DNA of 64,000 nt from an uncultured Acidobacteriaceae bacterium (GTDB taxonomy: Bacteria > Acidobacteriota > Terriglobia > Terriglobales > Acidobacteriaceae): contig CAIKND010000042.1 of the NCBI GenBank assembly GCA_903828675.1, positions 1 through 64,000 on the forward strand, written 5' to 3'. The position numbers and the translations under genes are program-made. Positions 26,446 through 35,637 of this stretch are shown here, in pieces. The notes under the pieces were generated by a model. It did no database searches. It was not told the origin of the DNA and saw nothing but the letters and a program-made list of their open reading frames with translations. The stretch's first letter is position 1. Each line of letters opens with the position of its first letter.

Positions 26446-26835
26446 TCAGTTGGGCAATGTGTACGCGAAGTCGTAGGAGTGCTGGCCGTTTTCGATCTTG
26501 ATGGTGAAGACGCCGGCGATGCCCTTGAGGTCGCCGGTTCCGGAGCCAGGCACAACGATGACGGACATCTTGAGGCCGCTCTGATCCATGGTTGCCGAGT
26601 GCTGGAGCGCGAAGCTGCCGCGCTTCCCTGCGAGCGTGCCGGAGACCACCTCGATGGCCACGTAGCCTGCGGCTCCCTGTTTGGGATCGCCGCCTGAGAA
26701 CATTTCGCCCTTGGTGGTGGCTTCAAGGTCGCCGCTGATCTGCTTGTCAATGGAGAAGCGGCTGAGACCTTCGGCGGGCGCGGGCGAGAGCGGCTGGACC
26801 TTTACGGTGAATGTGCCGTGGGCGTGATGAGACAT
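26446..26835 (-). CDS. DUF3224-family protein
   Basis: 129 residues when started at ATG 26835, which has AAAAGGAGA with 6 nt spacing. The protein then begins MSHHAHGTFTVKVQPLSP, as DUF3224 proteins usually do. The track start 78 bp upstream has no ribosome site and adds a hydrophobic leader that could mimic a signal peptide. Family features are the IDKQISGDLEATTKGEM block, the ending FTIKIENGQHSYDFAYTLP, and GSGTGDLKGIAG. Members form small beta-barrels; the biochemical role is unknown. It is the first gene of the insert between murC and murG. Confidence 0.85.
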   Translation of the reverse strand: MSHHAHGTFTVKVQPLSPAPAEGLSRFSIDKQISGDLEATTKGEMFSGGDPKQGAAGYVAIEVVSGTLAGKRGSFALQHSATMDQSGLKMSVIVVPGSGTGDLKGIAGVFTIKIENGQHSYDFAYTLPN

Positions 26836-27078
26836 GGGAATCTCCTTTTGCTGGGCGAATGAAAGCGGAAAGAGCAATGGGAGGACAAGAACGACCGAGG
26901 CAAGAAGCGGCATAGAAGGAAGACTACGACAACTTGCGCAGAGAACAAAAGGCTTCGTGCGAACGCGGCGGTGAATCCGATTGCGGCTAAGGGAGATGCG
27001 CCGAGCGGAAGCGGTTTGGCCCTTCGGCTGGCAGGGAGGGGGGGTGGGTAGGGAGGGTGGGGTAGGGAGGGGGGTGGT

Positions 27079-27106
27079 GGGCAGATCCCTGACAGATTGG
27101 ACCTGG
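27079..27106. mobile_element. Orphan copy of the IS left-end sequence
   Basis: GGGCAGATCCCTGACAGATT, then GGACCTGG, closely matches 6767-6795 next to the transposase. No transposase lies nearby. In both places a G-rich tract precedes it. Confidence 0.5.
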
Positions 27107-27294
27107 ATTGGGGTCTGTGCTCTTCATCTTCCGCCTCCTATCAACATTGTGCGCCGGGAGAGGGTAATTTTCTGCACTTAAATTTGCGGTTAAGTTATTT
27201 GAATCAATCACCTTGAAAATTGACCACCTTTTTGTTTCCAGGTGCCACACCAGCGCATGGCGGCAGATGGTCTCGCGGGATGGGGTTCATGCTT

Positions 27295-27335
27295 TCCCAC
27301 CCATTCGCCAGAAAAAGGGCGAATGGATGGGTCAC
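27295..27335. repeat. Family 1 variable-stem palindrome, copy 5
   Basis: Arms TCCCACCC / GGATGGGTCAC, stem ATTCGCC / GGCGAAT, A-rich loop AGAAAAAG. Confidence 0.88.
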
Positions 27336-27673
27336 GGAGCCGCTTTGGAACATAGGGCCCGGTTCATCGCCGGCCGTAACTCGCTATGCGAGTCGCGCTA
27401 CTCGGGATGACAGGGATACGGGACTTTTTTGCGGGTAGTGGCGTTGGGGAGTGACTTTAATCAGGTTGAAAGATGTGCGGTAAACACGGATTTGAGAGAA
27501 AGTTGCGGGGGTATATTTTCAGGCGGCGGGCGCAACCTTTTGAGCAGACGGTGTTTGCATAGGACATAACCGGCGGAACGGAGAGGCAGCAAGATCCAAA
27601 CCTCAAACCGTAAAGAAGCCGGGCTGGCCACTAGAGCGGGGATCACCCTGGGGCCGGCTGGGACGGAGGCGTT

Positions 27674-28027
27674 ATGAGCAGCATGAGGAATTGGATGTTG
27701 GGAGCGATGGTGGTGGCTGGCGCGGCGGGCCTCGGAAGCGTCCCGGCGCAGGCAGCCGAATTTGGAATCTATGCGCGTGGACCGGTTGCCTATGTTCCGC
27801 CTTGCCCCGGACCGGGTTACGTATGGATGGACGGCTACATGGCCGATGGCTACTGGATTCCGGGACGGTGGGAGTTTGTGGGATATCGCGATCGGGATCG
27901 GGACCGCTTTGAACGGCGCGATTTTGGCCGGCATGATTTTGACCGCCGTGATTTTGACCGGCACGATCGTGACCGGCACGACTGGGGACGGGATTCCTAC
28001 CGGCACGACGATCGGGATCGCAGGTAG
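27674..28027 (+). CDS. Secreted WxxGxW-type small protein with charged repeat tail
   Basis: 117 residues. Signal peptide with hydrophobic core MLGAMVVAGAAGLG and cut after AQA. The mature N-terminal half contains PGPGYVWMDGYMADGYWIPG, the YxWxxGxxxxGxWIPG motif seen in the WxxGxW repeat family of small periplasmic proteins. The C-terminal 45 residues are a repetitive Arg/Asp/His tail (RRDFGRHDFDRRDFDRHDRD). Function unknown; probably periplasmic or surface-bound. GGACGGAGG precedes the ATG. A rho-independent terminator follows. The upstream ~200 nt resemble the leader of the Gly-rich gene at 35638. Confidence 0.75.
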   Translation: MSSMRNWMLGAMVVAGAAGLGSVPAQAAEFGIYARGPVAYVPPCPGPGYVWMDGYMADGYWIPGRWEFVGYRDRDRDRFERRDFGRHDFDRRDFDRHDRDRHDWGRDSYRHDDRDRR

Positions 28028-28050
28028 CACGTCGAGGGAATACCTGCGAA

Positions 28051-28087
28051 AGGCAGCCTCTCCTTCATGGAGGGGCCGCCTTTTTTG
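28051..28087 (+). terminator. Terminator after the WxxGxW gene
   Basis: GGCAGCCTCTCC, loop TTCAT, GGAGGGGCCGCC then TTTTTT. The stem has one mismatch and a wobble pair; 24 bp past the stop. Confidence 0.85.
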
Positions 28088-28249
28088 TGGCTTTGGGGAG
28101 TTATGGTGCTTTGAAAGGGTCAGGCGCCTGGTGTAGTGAGTTTGAAGTTCGTCGAAGAACAAAAGCAGATTCTTCGCTCACCACCCCCGCACTCCATCCC
28201 AAAGAGCAAAAACGCTCCCTGGGGACCCCGGAAAACGTTCGGCGCCCCG

Positions 28250-28409
28250 TTCGCTCCTAATGAACGGTCCAGTTGAGTGTTGTTCGGTCCCACCCATACC
28301 GCAAAGGACGCGGAATGGATGGGGCACGGTGCTTAGTTGCGAGGTAGACGGTGGCCGTTCATCCACGGACGTAACGCGCTGCCGCGAGTAAAGATGCTCA
28401 GAATGACAG
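28250..28409. repeat. Dispersed repeat, second copy of 4919-5082
   Basis: Same blocks in the same order as 4919-5082, with the family 1 palindrome in the centre and ATGCTCAGAATGACAG near the end. With the terminator at 28051 this covers most of the gap between the convergent WxxGxW and lipoprotein genes. Confidence 0.8.
28288..28327. repeat. Family 1 variable-stem palindrome, copy 6
   Basis: Arms TCCCACCC / GGATGGGGCAC, stem ATACCGC / GCGGAAT with one mismatch, loop AAAGGAC. Confidence 0.88.
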
Positions 28410-28443
28410 TTTCTGTTTTGCCGTGAATTCCAGAGACAGGACG

Positions 28444-28971
28444 CTAACATTTGGGATGCGGGTTTTTGAAGACGACCTCGATGGGCATCCAGTCTGACAT
28501 GCGCTTCGCTTCCACTTCAGAATCTGTGGCCTGGGGGTTAAGCGATGAGCGGGCAAGCGCGACGGATATCTTGATCTTCCCCTTGATGCAGTAGGCTCCG
28601 AGGAACCTCGACAGGTCCTTGTCCGCGGCATCCATATAGTCGGCGGGAAGAGCGCCCACGGCTCCGGGTAGATCGACCGGGGCCATGATCATCTGGTTCA
28701 TCAACGGTCCATTTTTGGTGACCACGGAAGCGTCGAATTTGACCACAAGGGTGGCTCTCTTCTCGACCGCTTCAGGGTTGGCCGTGTACTTGACGACCGG
28801 AATGGTGACGCCGGCCGCGTTCGGTTTTGCCGGCGGCGCGCCAAACTCGATATGGTAGGGAGCCCCTTGCCATTTGGGCTTGACGGGAATGTTGGAAGCC
28901 TTGTCCGGCTGGTTACCGCAACCTGCCAAAAGCGCCAATCCGCTGATTGCCAGTATGAATTTCTTTCTCAA
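28444..28971 (-). CDS. Predicted lipoprotein of unknown function
   Basis: 175 residues. TTG start with GAGGAGG 5-6 nt upstream. The signal MRKKFILAISGLALLAGC has a clear lipobox (LLAGC), so the mature protein starts at Cys18. The rest, beginning GNQPDKASNIPVKPKW and later YCIKGKIKISVAL, matches no family I know. There are two more cysteines (near 127 and the last residue). It lies in the insert within the dcw cluster and is convergent with the WxxGxW gene. Confidence 0.7.
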   Translation of the reverse strand: MRKKFILAISGLALLAGCGNQPDKASNIPVKPKWQGAPYHIEFGAPPAKPNAAGVTIPVVKYTANPEAVEKRATLVVKFDASVVTKNGPLMNQMIMAPVDLPGAVGALPADYMDAADKDLSRFLGAYCIKGKIKISVALARSSLNPQATDSEVEAKRMSDWMPIEVVFKNPHPKC

Positions 28972-29252
28972 GTCATCCTCCTCGTCCTATCGGACGACGA
29001 GCCAGAATACCACCCCCGCGGCTGACTGGAATTCCAGATCCTGGAAAAGCAAGGAAGGCACAGCAAAATCGCATGATTTCAGGGTGCTGGTATGCACCAG
29101 GTCCGTGACCGAATGAAGATGGATCTGTGCGGATCTTGAGACCCGCATGACAGCCGCTCTGGAGAGCGGCGCTACAGTGGCGGTCAGCGAGCTAGAATTG
29201 TGGCGCTACTCAGCGATTCAATTGGGGCATTCTGAGGGGGTAACTTTCAGCG

Positions 29253-30854
29253 ATGAGAAACGCAAGGCTGCGGCTCACTCGACGGCAATTCAACCAGGCT
29301 GGCGCAACGGTGATTCTGGGGTCGATGGCCGGAGGGTTGAGGCTGTCGGCACTGGAATCGGGACCGGCGGTTGGGGCTGAGTTCACGACCGACTTCTCGG
29401 CGGCTTCGACGGCATACAACCGGATGCTGTTTGGGCAGTTTCTTGAGCACTTTCAACGGCAGGTGTACGGGGGCGTGTTTGCGCCCGGATCTCCACTGGC
29501 CGACGGGAAGGGGTTCCGGACGGATGTGATTGAGGCGCTGCGGGAGCTGAAGGTGCCGGTAGTCCGCTGGCCGGGCGGCTGTTTCGCCAGTGCCTATCAC
29601 TGGCGCAACGGGGTAGGCGACCCGCGCCAGCCAAGCCTGGACAAAGCTTGGGGAGTGGAGGACCCGAACACGTTTGGCACTGACGAGTTTGTCGCGTGGT
29701 GCCGGCTGATTGGCGCGGAGCCTTATATCTGCACCAATGCAGGTACGGGCACCGCGGAGGAGATGAGCGACTGGGTGGAGTACTGCAACCTGAAAGACCA
29801 GGGCCAGTTTGCCCGGATGCGCAAGGCGAACGGGAGCGCCGAGCCGCTCAACGTTCGCTATTGGAGCATCGGGAACGAAAACTACCTGGGCGGGGAGATT
29901 GGCGCGAAGACAGTTGAGGAGTGGGGTCCGCTGGTGCGGGAATCGGCCAAGATGATGCGCGCTGTGGACAGCAATCTGAAGATATTGGCGGCGGCGACGG
30001 TGAACGGCAATTGGACGCCGCCGATGCTGAAGGATGCCGGGAAATACCTGAACTACATTTCCATTCACGGCTACTGGGACGCGCTGTGGCAACACGGCAC
30101 GACACCGGCCGATTACCTGCATTGCATGGTTCGCTGCGAGAAGCCGGAGCAGGAGATTCAGCAGGCGATTGAACTGCTGAAGCAGTCGGGCTTTGGAGAC
30201 AAGATCAAGATTGCCTTCGACGAGTGGAATCTGCGCGGGTGGCACCATCCGGGATTTCCGGGCGGCGGCGCCAACGAGTTGGAGAAGATAAGCGAGCGGG
30301 ATGAGAGCGATCGCAATGAAACCTACACGATGGCGGATGCGGTGTTTTCGGCATCGTTTTTGAACGGGTGCCTGCGCAATGCGGAACACGTGCACATGGC
30401 CTGCATGGCGCCGGTGGTGAATGTGCGCGGGCCGCTGTTCGTGCATCCGAAAGGCATCGTAAAACGCACCACGTTCCACGTGCTGAAGATGTATTCGGAC
30501 CTGCTGGAGGCGAACGTTGTGCCGGGGCGGGTTGTATGTGAATCGCTGCGGGTGGATCAGGATTCAGTGCCGGCCGTGGATGCGCTGGCGACGTGCAGTG
30601 ACGACCGGAAAAAGGTTGCGATCGCATTTGTGAATCGTCATCCTGCGATGCCGGCTCGCTGGAAGCTGAACTTCGGCGGCGGAAGAGAGATGAGGAATGC
30701 GAAGGTCACGATTCTCAGTGGCGACGCGCCGGAAGCGTTCAACGATATCGCTCATCCAAACCGGGTTGTGCCGGAGACGCATGAATTGGCATTTGAGGAT
30801 GAGAATCTGCGGTTGGGGCCGCATTCAATCGCGATCTTGCAGGGGGCAATTTAG
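29253..30854 (+). CDS. GH51-family alpha-L-arabinofuranosidase
   Basis: 533 residues. The N-terminus has RRQFNQAGATVILGSMAGG, a Tat-like signal (RRQF), so the protein is probably exported folded. The catalytic acid/base is Glu209 in YWSIGNENYLGG and the nucleophile is Glu324 in KIAFDEWNLRG, both standard for GH51. VVRWPGGCFASAYHWRNG near residues 103-120 is also conserved. The C-terminal beta-sandwich ends with LGPHSIAIL. GH51 enzymes remove arabinofuranosyl side groups from hemicellulose and pectin. The ATG at 29253 has only GAGGGGG about 13 nt upstream, so the start is a little uncertain. Confidence 0.93.
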   Translation: MRNARLRLTRRQFNQAGATVILGSMAGGLRLSALESGPAVGAEFTTDFSAASTAYNRMLFGQFLEHFQRQVYGGVFAPGSPLADGKGFRTDVIEALRELKVPVVRWPGGCFASAYHWRNGVGDPRQPSLDKAWGVEDPNTFGTDEFVAWCRLIGAEPYICTNAGTGTAEEMSDWVEYCNLKDQGQFARMRKANGSAEPLNVRYWSIGNENYLGGEIGAKTVEEWGPLVRESAKMMRAVDSNLKILAAATVNGNWTPPMLKDAGKYLNYISIHGYWDALWQHGTTPADYLHCMVRCEKPEQEIQQAIELLKQSGFGDKIKIAFDEWNLRGWHHPGFPGGGANELEKISERDESDRNETYTMADAVFSASFLNGCLRNAEHVHMACMAPVVNVRGPLFVHPKGIVKRTTFHVLKMYSDLLEANVVPGRVVCESLRVDQDSVPAVDALATCSDDRKKVAIAFVNRHPAMPARWKLNFGGGREMRNAKVTILSGDAPEAFNDIAHPNRVVPETHELAFEDENLRLGPHSIAILQGAI

Positions 30855-30889
30855 GGAGCCTCTGATCGAGTGCTATTCCACGCAGAGCA

Positions 30890-31007
30890 TCCCCTCAGGG
30901 GCTTCTAAAGCCTGTTGATTTTGCTGACTTTATACCGGGGATAAATCCCCGGCCTACCACCCGGACGAGTTTTTCCCCAGGCTGCGAAGCCGCGCCCTTT
31001 CAAAAAC
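30890..31007. repeat. Family 2 twin-hairpin repeat
   Basis: Hairpin CTCAGGGGCTTCTAAAGCC, a ~20 nt AT-rich spacer, hairpin CCGGGGATAAATCCCCGG, then GAAGCCGCGCCCTTTCAAA. It sits between the convergent GH51 and VWFA genes. Confidence 0.7.
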
Positions 31008-31038
31008 AGATAGATGTACCTCTGTGTGATGGACACCG

Positions 31039-33255
31039 CTAGTTCTTCTCGGGGGGGGATGGGGGCGGGGCCAGGACGCGGGATTCGGAACGAAACATGT
31101 GGAAGTCGTCGAACGTATACTCGTCCACCATGGTTACCCAGGGCCCATAGGTTCTGAAGCTTTCATTCCATGCGGTCGAGTTGTTGACGGAGCGGAATCG
31201 CATGATGGAGACGCTTCTGACCGGGCAGATATAAGTTTTGCCGCCGATTTGAACCGGGCCGTATGTGACCATGATGTCGGAGAGCAGAAGCGGAGTGAAC
31301 TCTTTGAGGTCGGATACCACGTCGAGGCGAAGGATGGCGCCGGTGGCGGGATCGATGGCGATCTCACCGTGAAAGGGAGCCAGTTTTGCGAACCCGCTGG
31401 TTCCATCGCCATCGGGAAGGCAACAGCCTCCAACGAGATAGCGTGACTTGCCGGCTGGAACGCGAAAGCTCAATACCGCGCTGGGGCGGTCCGCGACCTG
31501 TTCCCAACGGCTCCAGGTTAATTCTTCAGGAGCGGCGAGGACATCGCCAATGACGCTCAGGACGGGGCCAAAGGTTCCATAGGTGCTGAAGTCCGGGTCA
31601 CCCGGTTTTTGCTTTCTGCCCTTCTCGGCCTCAGAATCCAGGACCTCGCGGTCCCGGCGGTAGAGCACCGTGGCGGTTGCACTTTCAGTCAGGCGTAAGG
31701 GTTGAAACTCTATTCTTCTGTGCTCGGGGTCGAGTTTCAACGCTTCGAGATAACGGGCCGCCGTTCGGCGGGCGAAGAAGTTCGGCAGAAGAGGAATTGA
31801 ATTGCTGAGATAGTCGGCGGCCGCCGCGATGATCCGCTGCTGTTCAGGCGCGGAGGGGGGCGCATCAGCGGAGATCTCGGCCGCGGGAAGGGTGAGGAAC
31901 ACGGACATATCGGCGAGTCCGGCGAGCGCGCGGCGGGCCTTTTCGCCGTGCAGGCGCTCGGTCCAGGAGGAGAGTTTTGGGGCGCTCAAGCGCTCGGTGA
32001 GTTCCAGATCGGATAGCTCCCTGGCCAACTCTCCGTCGTTTTTGTCGCGGTTGGCCTGGAGCCACTGATCCAATTCGGCCACGGTGACTGGCTTTGTCCT
32101 GGGATCGGTTTGATAGGAGTAGTACGGCTGATCGTAATATCCGGTGCTGGTGCGGGCGGTGAGGCCGGGCTGGCTGACCTGCACGTGCAGATCGTGAAAC
32201 TCGTCGAGATGATCGGCGTGGGATGGATCGAACGATAGCGCATAGAAGGCGCTGGCCTCCCGGACGCAGTGATCGATTTGAGCGGCCAGGTCGTCGCCCG
32301 GCTCTGAGACGCTGCCGCCGCTCTCGACGGCAAGAACATCTCTGTAGAGTTTTTTGACGCTGGCGTCCTTTGGGGACTCCGCGGCTTTGAGGAAATCCGC
32401 ATCGAGGTGCTGCTGCGGATCGACTTTGCCGACGGAAGTGTTGTAGAGGGCGATGCGGGATTCGCGCAGCAGGGTGGAAAACCAGACGATCAGATTGAAG
32501 AGCTGGTCCTGGTCTTTGGCGGTATCGGAGTGCATGCCGCTGCCAATTCCCGAGCCGGGTCCGACCCAAATCAACAATTTTTTGCCAAGCTTGCGCCTTT
32601 CAATGGAAGCGATCATGCCGAGCGCGGTGAGGGTTTTCTCGGCAGGGAGATGCATGCCGCTGATGGCGTCGCGTACTTCAGGCAATCTTTGGACCGGGGC
32701 GGCTGGAGCGGGGCGAGGCAGGCGTGAATCCGGGCTCCAGGCGAGTTCCGCGGCAACCAGGTTTCCATCGATTGAAGGCCCGGCAGTCAACTGAATCCCG
32801 GTGTTGTCGAGGAGGAAAACCGATGCGGGCTGGGCCAAATGGCCGCCGTTCTGGCGCAGGTATTTTTCAATTTCTTCTTTGGCATGGTTGGCGAGATGGC
32901 CCGGAATGTTCAAGACGTCAATGAGCAGAATGACTTCAGAGGGCGGATCGGGCTTGGCGAGGACTCCATCGAATGCATGAAAGGAGAGAATTTGCCTGGG
33001 CTGACTTTTTTCGAGCAGAGTAAAGTCCTGGGGTGCGAGACCGGTGACAGGCTTACCCGATGCATCGGTCACCAGGACATCGAGTTTGATGAGTCCTTCG
33101 GCAGAGTTTGACGTTGAACCCGCATGTTGGGAGGGCGTTGGCGCGGATTGAGGCGGCTGGGCGGCTGGAGACGGAGGCGTAGGTTGGGCGCAGAGAAGTG
33201 CGCCAAAAAGGAGAATCCATGCCGGTAAGAAGTGATTTGAACTCAAATGGAGCAA
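31039..33255 (-). CDS. VWFA-related domain protein (acidobacterial type), exported
   Basis: 738 residues. TTG start preceded by GCGGAGG. The signal peptide (LPAWILLFGALLCAQ) is followed by a Pro/Ser/Ala-rich linker and then LIKLDVLVTDASGKPVTGL and DFTLLEKSQPRQILSFH, the characteristic start of the VWFA-related domain found mostly in Acidobacteriota. The VWA-like part includes VILLIDVLNIPG in place of the usual DxSxS metal site. The C-terminal half (from about residue 400) is unassigned. Such proteins are abundant in the phylum; the role is unknown, perhaps surface binding. Last gene before the family 2 repeat. Confidence 0.85.
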   Translation of the reverse strand: MLHLSSNHFLPAWILLFGALLCAQPTPPSPAAQPPQSAPTPSQHAGSTSNSAEGLIKLDVLVTDASGKPVTGLAPQDFTLLEKSQPRQILSFHAFDGVLAKPDPPSEVILLIDVLNIPGHLANHAKEEIEKYLRQNGGHLAQPASVFLLDNTGIQLTAGPSIDGNLVAAELAWSPDSRLPRPAPAAPVQRLPEVRDAISGMHLPAEKTLTALGMIASIERRKLGKKLLIWVGPGSGIGSGMHSDTAKDQDQLFNLIVWFSTLLRESRIALYNTSVGKVDPQQHLDADFLKAAESPKDASVKKLYRDVLAVESGGSVSEPGDDLAAQIDHCVREASAFYALSFDPSHADHLDEFHDLHVQVSQPGLTARTSTGYYDQPYYSYQTDPRTKPVTVAELDQWLQANRDKNDGELARELSDLELTERLSAPKLSSWTERLHGEKARRALAGLADMSVFLTLPAAEISADAPPSAPEQQRIIAAAADYLSNSIPLLPNFFARRTAARYLEALKLDPEHRRIEFQPLRLTESATATVLYRRDREVLDSEAEKGRKQKPGDPDFSTYGTFGPVLSVIGDVLAAPEELTWSRWEQVADRPSAVLSFRVPAGKSRYLVGGCCLPDGDGTSGFAKLAPFHGEIAIDPATGAILRLDVVSDLKEFTPLLLSDIMVTYGPVQIGGKTYICPVRSVSIMRFRSVNNSTAWNESFRTYGPWVTMVDEYTFDDFHMFRSESRVLAPPPSPPEKN

Positions 33256-33442
33256 CGTCCTCCGCTGAACTTGATCCGCGCTTACTACACGATCAGATTC
33301 TATTCCTGGAGGGGCGGAAATGACTTGCCAGCGAGCAATCGGGGCGTTTGCAGTTGGTAATTTTCGAAGTGGCGTAGGGCGGGGATGCGTAGGCTGCGGA
33401 ACAAGGCGTGACTTCGAGCAAGGAGTTTGAGGAGCATCTTCA

Positions 33443-33484
33443 TCCCACCCATTCCCGCAAAATGCGCGGGAATGGGTGGGGCAC
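33443..33484. repeat. Family 1 variable-stem palindrome, copy 7
   Basis: Arms TCCCACCC / GGGTGGGGCACC, stem ATTCCCGC / GCGGGAAT. Only in this copy is the right arm GGGTGGG, which pairs perfectly with CCCACCC. Confidence 0.9.
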
Positions 33485-33515
33485 CCGAACAGTATTTAGT
33501 TGCTGGATCTAAATA

Positions 33516-35078
33516 TCAGCGTATGTATTGCTTGCCCAGCGGGATAACAAGGCGCTTTTCGCGGAATAGAGCCGCACAAACTCTAACGGCTTCAGCATCC
33601 AGCTTTGTACCGGCTTCCTCCTCCATGATCGCCAGCGTTTTTTCCAAATCGAATGCCCGCCGGTAGGGCCTGTCAGAAACCATTGCGTCGGCCATGTCCG
33701 CGACTGTGAGGATCCTGGTTTCAGGAAGGATCTGGTCCCCTTTCAGGCCATAAGGGTAGCCCGATCCATCGAGCTTTTCATGATGCTGGCGCACAATTTC
33801 GGCAACCGGCCAGAGAAAGGGAATCCCCTTGAGAATGGTGTGGCCGGTCTCAGAATGGGCGTCGATCATCATCCGCTCCACCCCTGTGAGCGGGCCGGAC
33901 TTGGTGAGGATCTCGACTGGAACCGATATCTTGCCGACATCGTGAACCGTTGCAGCCACCCGAAGTCCGCCGATTCTTTCCTCTTGCCAGCCCAATTCCC
34001 TGGCAATGGCTACGGCAATCTCAGCCACGCGGGCCTGGTGCCCCGATGTGAAGGGGTCTCGCATCTCCATGGCGGTGACAATGGGCAAGACCATAGCTGA
34101 GAGCGCCTCGGTGAGTTGGGACTGCAGTTTTGCAGTGTGCCCCTGTTCGTCAAGCAGATGTTGCTTTTGCTCAATTGCATGGATGGCCCGGCCAATCTGG
34201 TCGGCGAGATTTTGAAAGACTTCTACGGCGACCTGCCCAAATGCATGGGGATGCTCGGCATAGACGACGAGCGCGCCTCGCATTTGCCCCTGCGCAGAGA
34301 ATGGCACGGACATACAGGACTGAATACCAAATCGCCTGGCCTGTTCACGGAAAGGCTCGAAGGCGGGATGCTCGACGCAATTCTCAAGGAACTGGGCCTG
34401 GTTGCTGCGGATAGAAAGGCCTATTGGACCATTCTCATCGGGTCGATCCTCTGACCAGCTCAGGTTCTGTCCGTCCAGGAAGGAAACAGCGGCGCCTGTT
34501 GCGGCGGCAATGTCAACTCGTTTGTCCGGCCCGTTCTCGGCAATGCCGACGAATGCGAGGGTATAAATGGATTCACGCGTGATGGCCTCGCATATAGCTT
34601 TGAAAAGGCTGGCAGCGGAGTGCTCATGCGTAAGCGCCAGGGCAGCACCCGCGAAGGCCGACAGCGCCCAGGTCTTGGTGGTGAGGTGATGCTCACTCAG
34701 TTCCAGATCGGAGGTGTTGCGATAGACGCAAATCATGACCTGCCGATCGCCCAGAGTAATCGGATAGGATGATTTGATGTTTACAGGCGCGCATTGGCCG
34801 TCTTGATGCTGAATGTGAAAGCTGAGGTAAAACAAGGGTTTCAGCGTTCCATTGAGGAATTGAGCTTTGACTTGCTCCCGCTCAGCCTCTGGATGGAGCA
34901 TGGTGATGTGGAGCCCGATAAGCTGATCGCGGGAGTAGCCTGACATTTCTTCAGCGGCTGGGTTGGCGTCAATTATTTTCCCGGAGGCTTTTTCGAACGC
35001 AAACATCCCGCCCGGCGCAGAGGCCCAACCCAAGGCATACAAGGATTGTTTGGCAGCGGGAGTGATTTCATGCGACAT
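33516..35078 (-). CDS. PAS-GAF-HD-GYP protein (putative c-di-GMP phosphodiesterase)
   Basis: 520 residues, no membrane segment. PAS domain at ~20-125 (IIDANPAAEEMSGYSRDQLIG), GAF domain at ~150-300 (ESIYTLAFVGIAE, CMSVPFSAQGQMRGALVVYA), and HD-GYP domain at ~325-505. The metal-binding HD is at 379-380 in ATVHDVGK and the GYP loop is HHEKLDGSGYP at 432-442. This class hydrolyses cyclic-di-GMP, and here the PAS/GAF modules would provide signal input. All key residues are present, so activity is likely. It is preceded by a family 1 repeat (35264) and has GGGGGT before the ATG. Confidence 0.93.
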   Translation of the reverse strand: MSHEITPAAKQSLYALGWASAPGGMFAFEKASGKIIDANPAAEEMSGYSRDQLIGLHITMLHPEAEREQVKAQFLNGTLKPLFYLSFHIQHQDGQCAPVNIKSSYPITLGDRQVMICVYRNTSDLELSEHHLTTKTWALSAFAGAALALTHEHSAASLFKAICEAITRESIYTLAFVGIAENGPDKRVDIAAATGAAVSFLDGQNLSWSEDRPDENGPIGLSIRSNQAQFLENCVEHPAFEPFREQARRFGIQSCMSVPFSAQGQMRGALVVYAEHPHAFGQVAVEVFQNLADQIGRAIHAIEQKQHLLDEQGHTAKLQSQLTEALSAMVLPIVTAMEMRDPFTSGHQARVAEIAVAIARELGWQEERIGGLRVAATVHDVGKISVPVEILTKSGPLTGVERMMIDAHSETGHTILKGIPFLWPVAEIVRQHHEKLDGSGYPYGLKGDQILPETRILTVADMADAMVSDRPYRRAFDLEKTLAIMEEEAGTKLDAEAVRVCAALFREKRLVIPLGKQYIR

Positions 35079-35637
35079 ATCAACCCCCAGACTTTCTTTG
35101 GGCGAGTCGGAGTTGGAACCCCCAGTCGAGAGAATGTAGCACGGCGATGAGCGTAAATACTGAGCAATTTGGCTCCATTTTTTAATATTTATAGCTTTTG
35201 TGGGACAGGGTGAAATTGGTTCCGGTTCAGTTGGAATTTCCAGGCGGGGGAAGGGCTATGGACTCCCACCCATCGGACAAGAACAAAGACGTCCGATGGA
35301 TGGGGCACAGATTCATTCCACGTGGGTGGGCAACGCCGGTGGAGGACTGTTACAAGGCTTGCCGGTGAACTTCGCACGAGGAGTTTTTGTGCGCATGCAA
35401 AGGCCGCGGCTTTTGTGGGCCACACATTTCCGCGTTGGGCGGAAAGATCTTGCTCTTTGCAAGTGCGGTAGACGATTCTTTTTGGGAGAGACCGCAACTA
35501 TATTGCGGGAATGTTGTTTGAGAGAACAGAAGCCGGTTGGGAAGAGAAGCCCAAAGGCCGGCAAGTGCTGAGAACGGAGGTCGCCTCCGGTTCCCAGGTC
35601 CGGGACGAGCAGGCCGGGGCAGCACGAGGAGGAAGTC
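35079..35637. other. Gap between divergent HD-GYP and Gly-rich genes
   Basis: About 560 bp. It contains a family 1 palindrome (35264-35308) and, from about 35464, a long leader of the Gly-rich gene starting TGCGGTAGACG. That leader shares blocks with the leader of the WxxGxW gene (27477 onwards). No gene in between. Confidence 0.45.
35264..35308. repeat. Family 1 variable-stem palindrome, copy 8
   Basis: Arms TCCCACCC / GGATGGGGCAC, stem ATCGGAC / GTCCGAT, loop of 12 A-rich bases. The stem differs fully from copies 2-7. Confidence 0.9.

Larger units (their letters stand above)
27032..27453. repeat. Composite dispersed repeat, copy B
   Basis: Most of the gap between DUF3224 and the WxxGxW gene. 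It has the same block order as copy A: G-tract, TTGTGCGC, GTAATTTTCTGCA, TTGCGGTTAAGTTATTT, a GGTGC block, a family 1 palindrome (27295-27335) and the right motif ACTTTTTTGCGGGTAGTGGCG. In addition it holds an orphan IS left end (27079-27106) directly after the G-tract. No gene inside. Confidence 0.7.
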
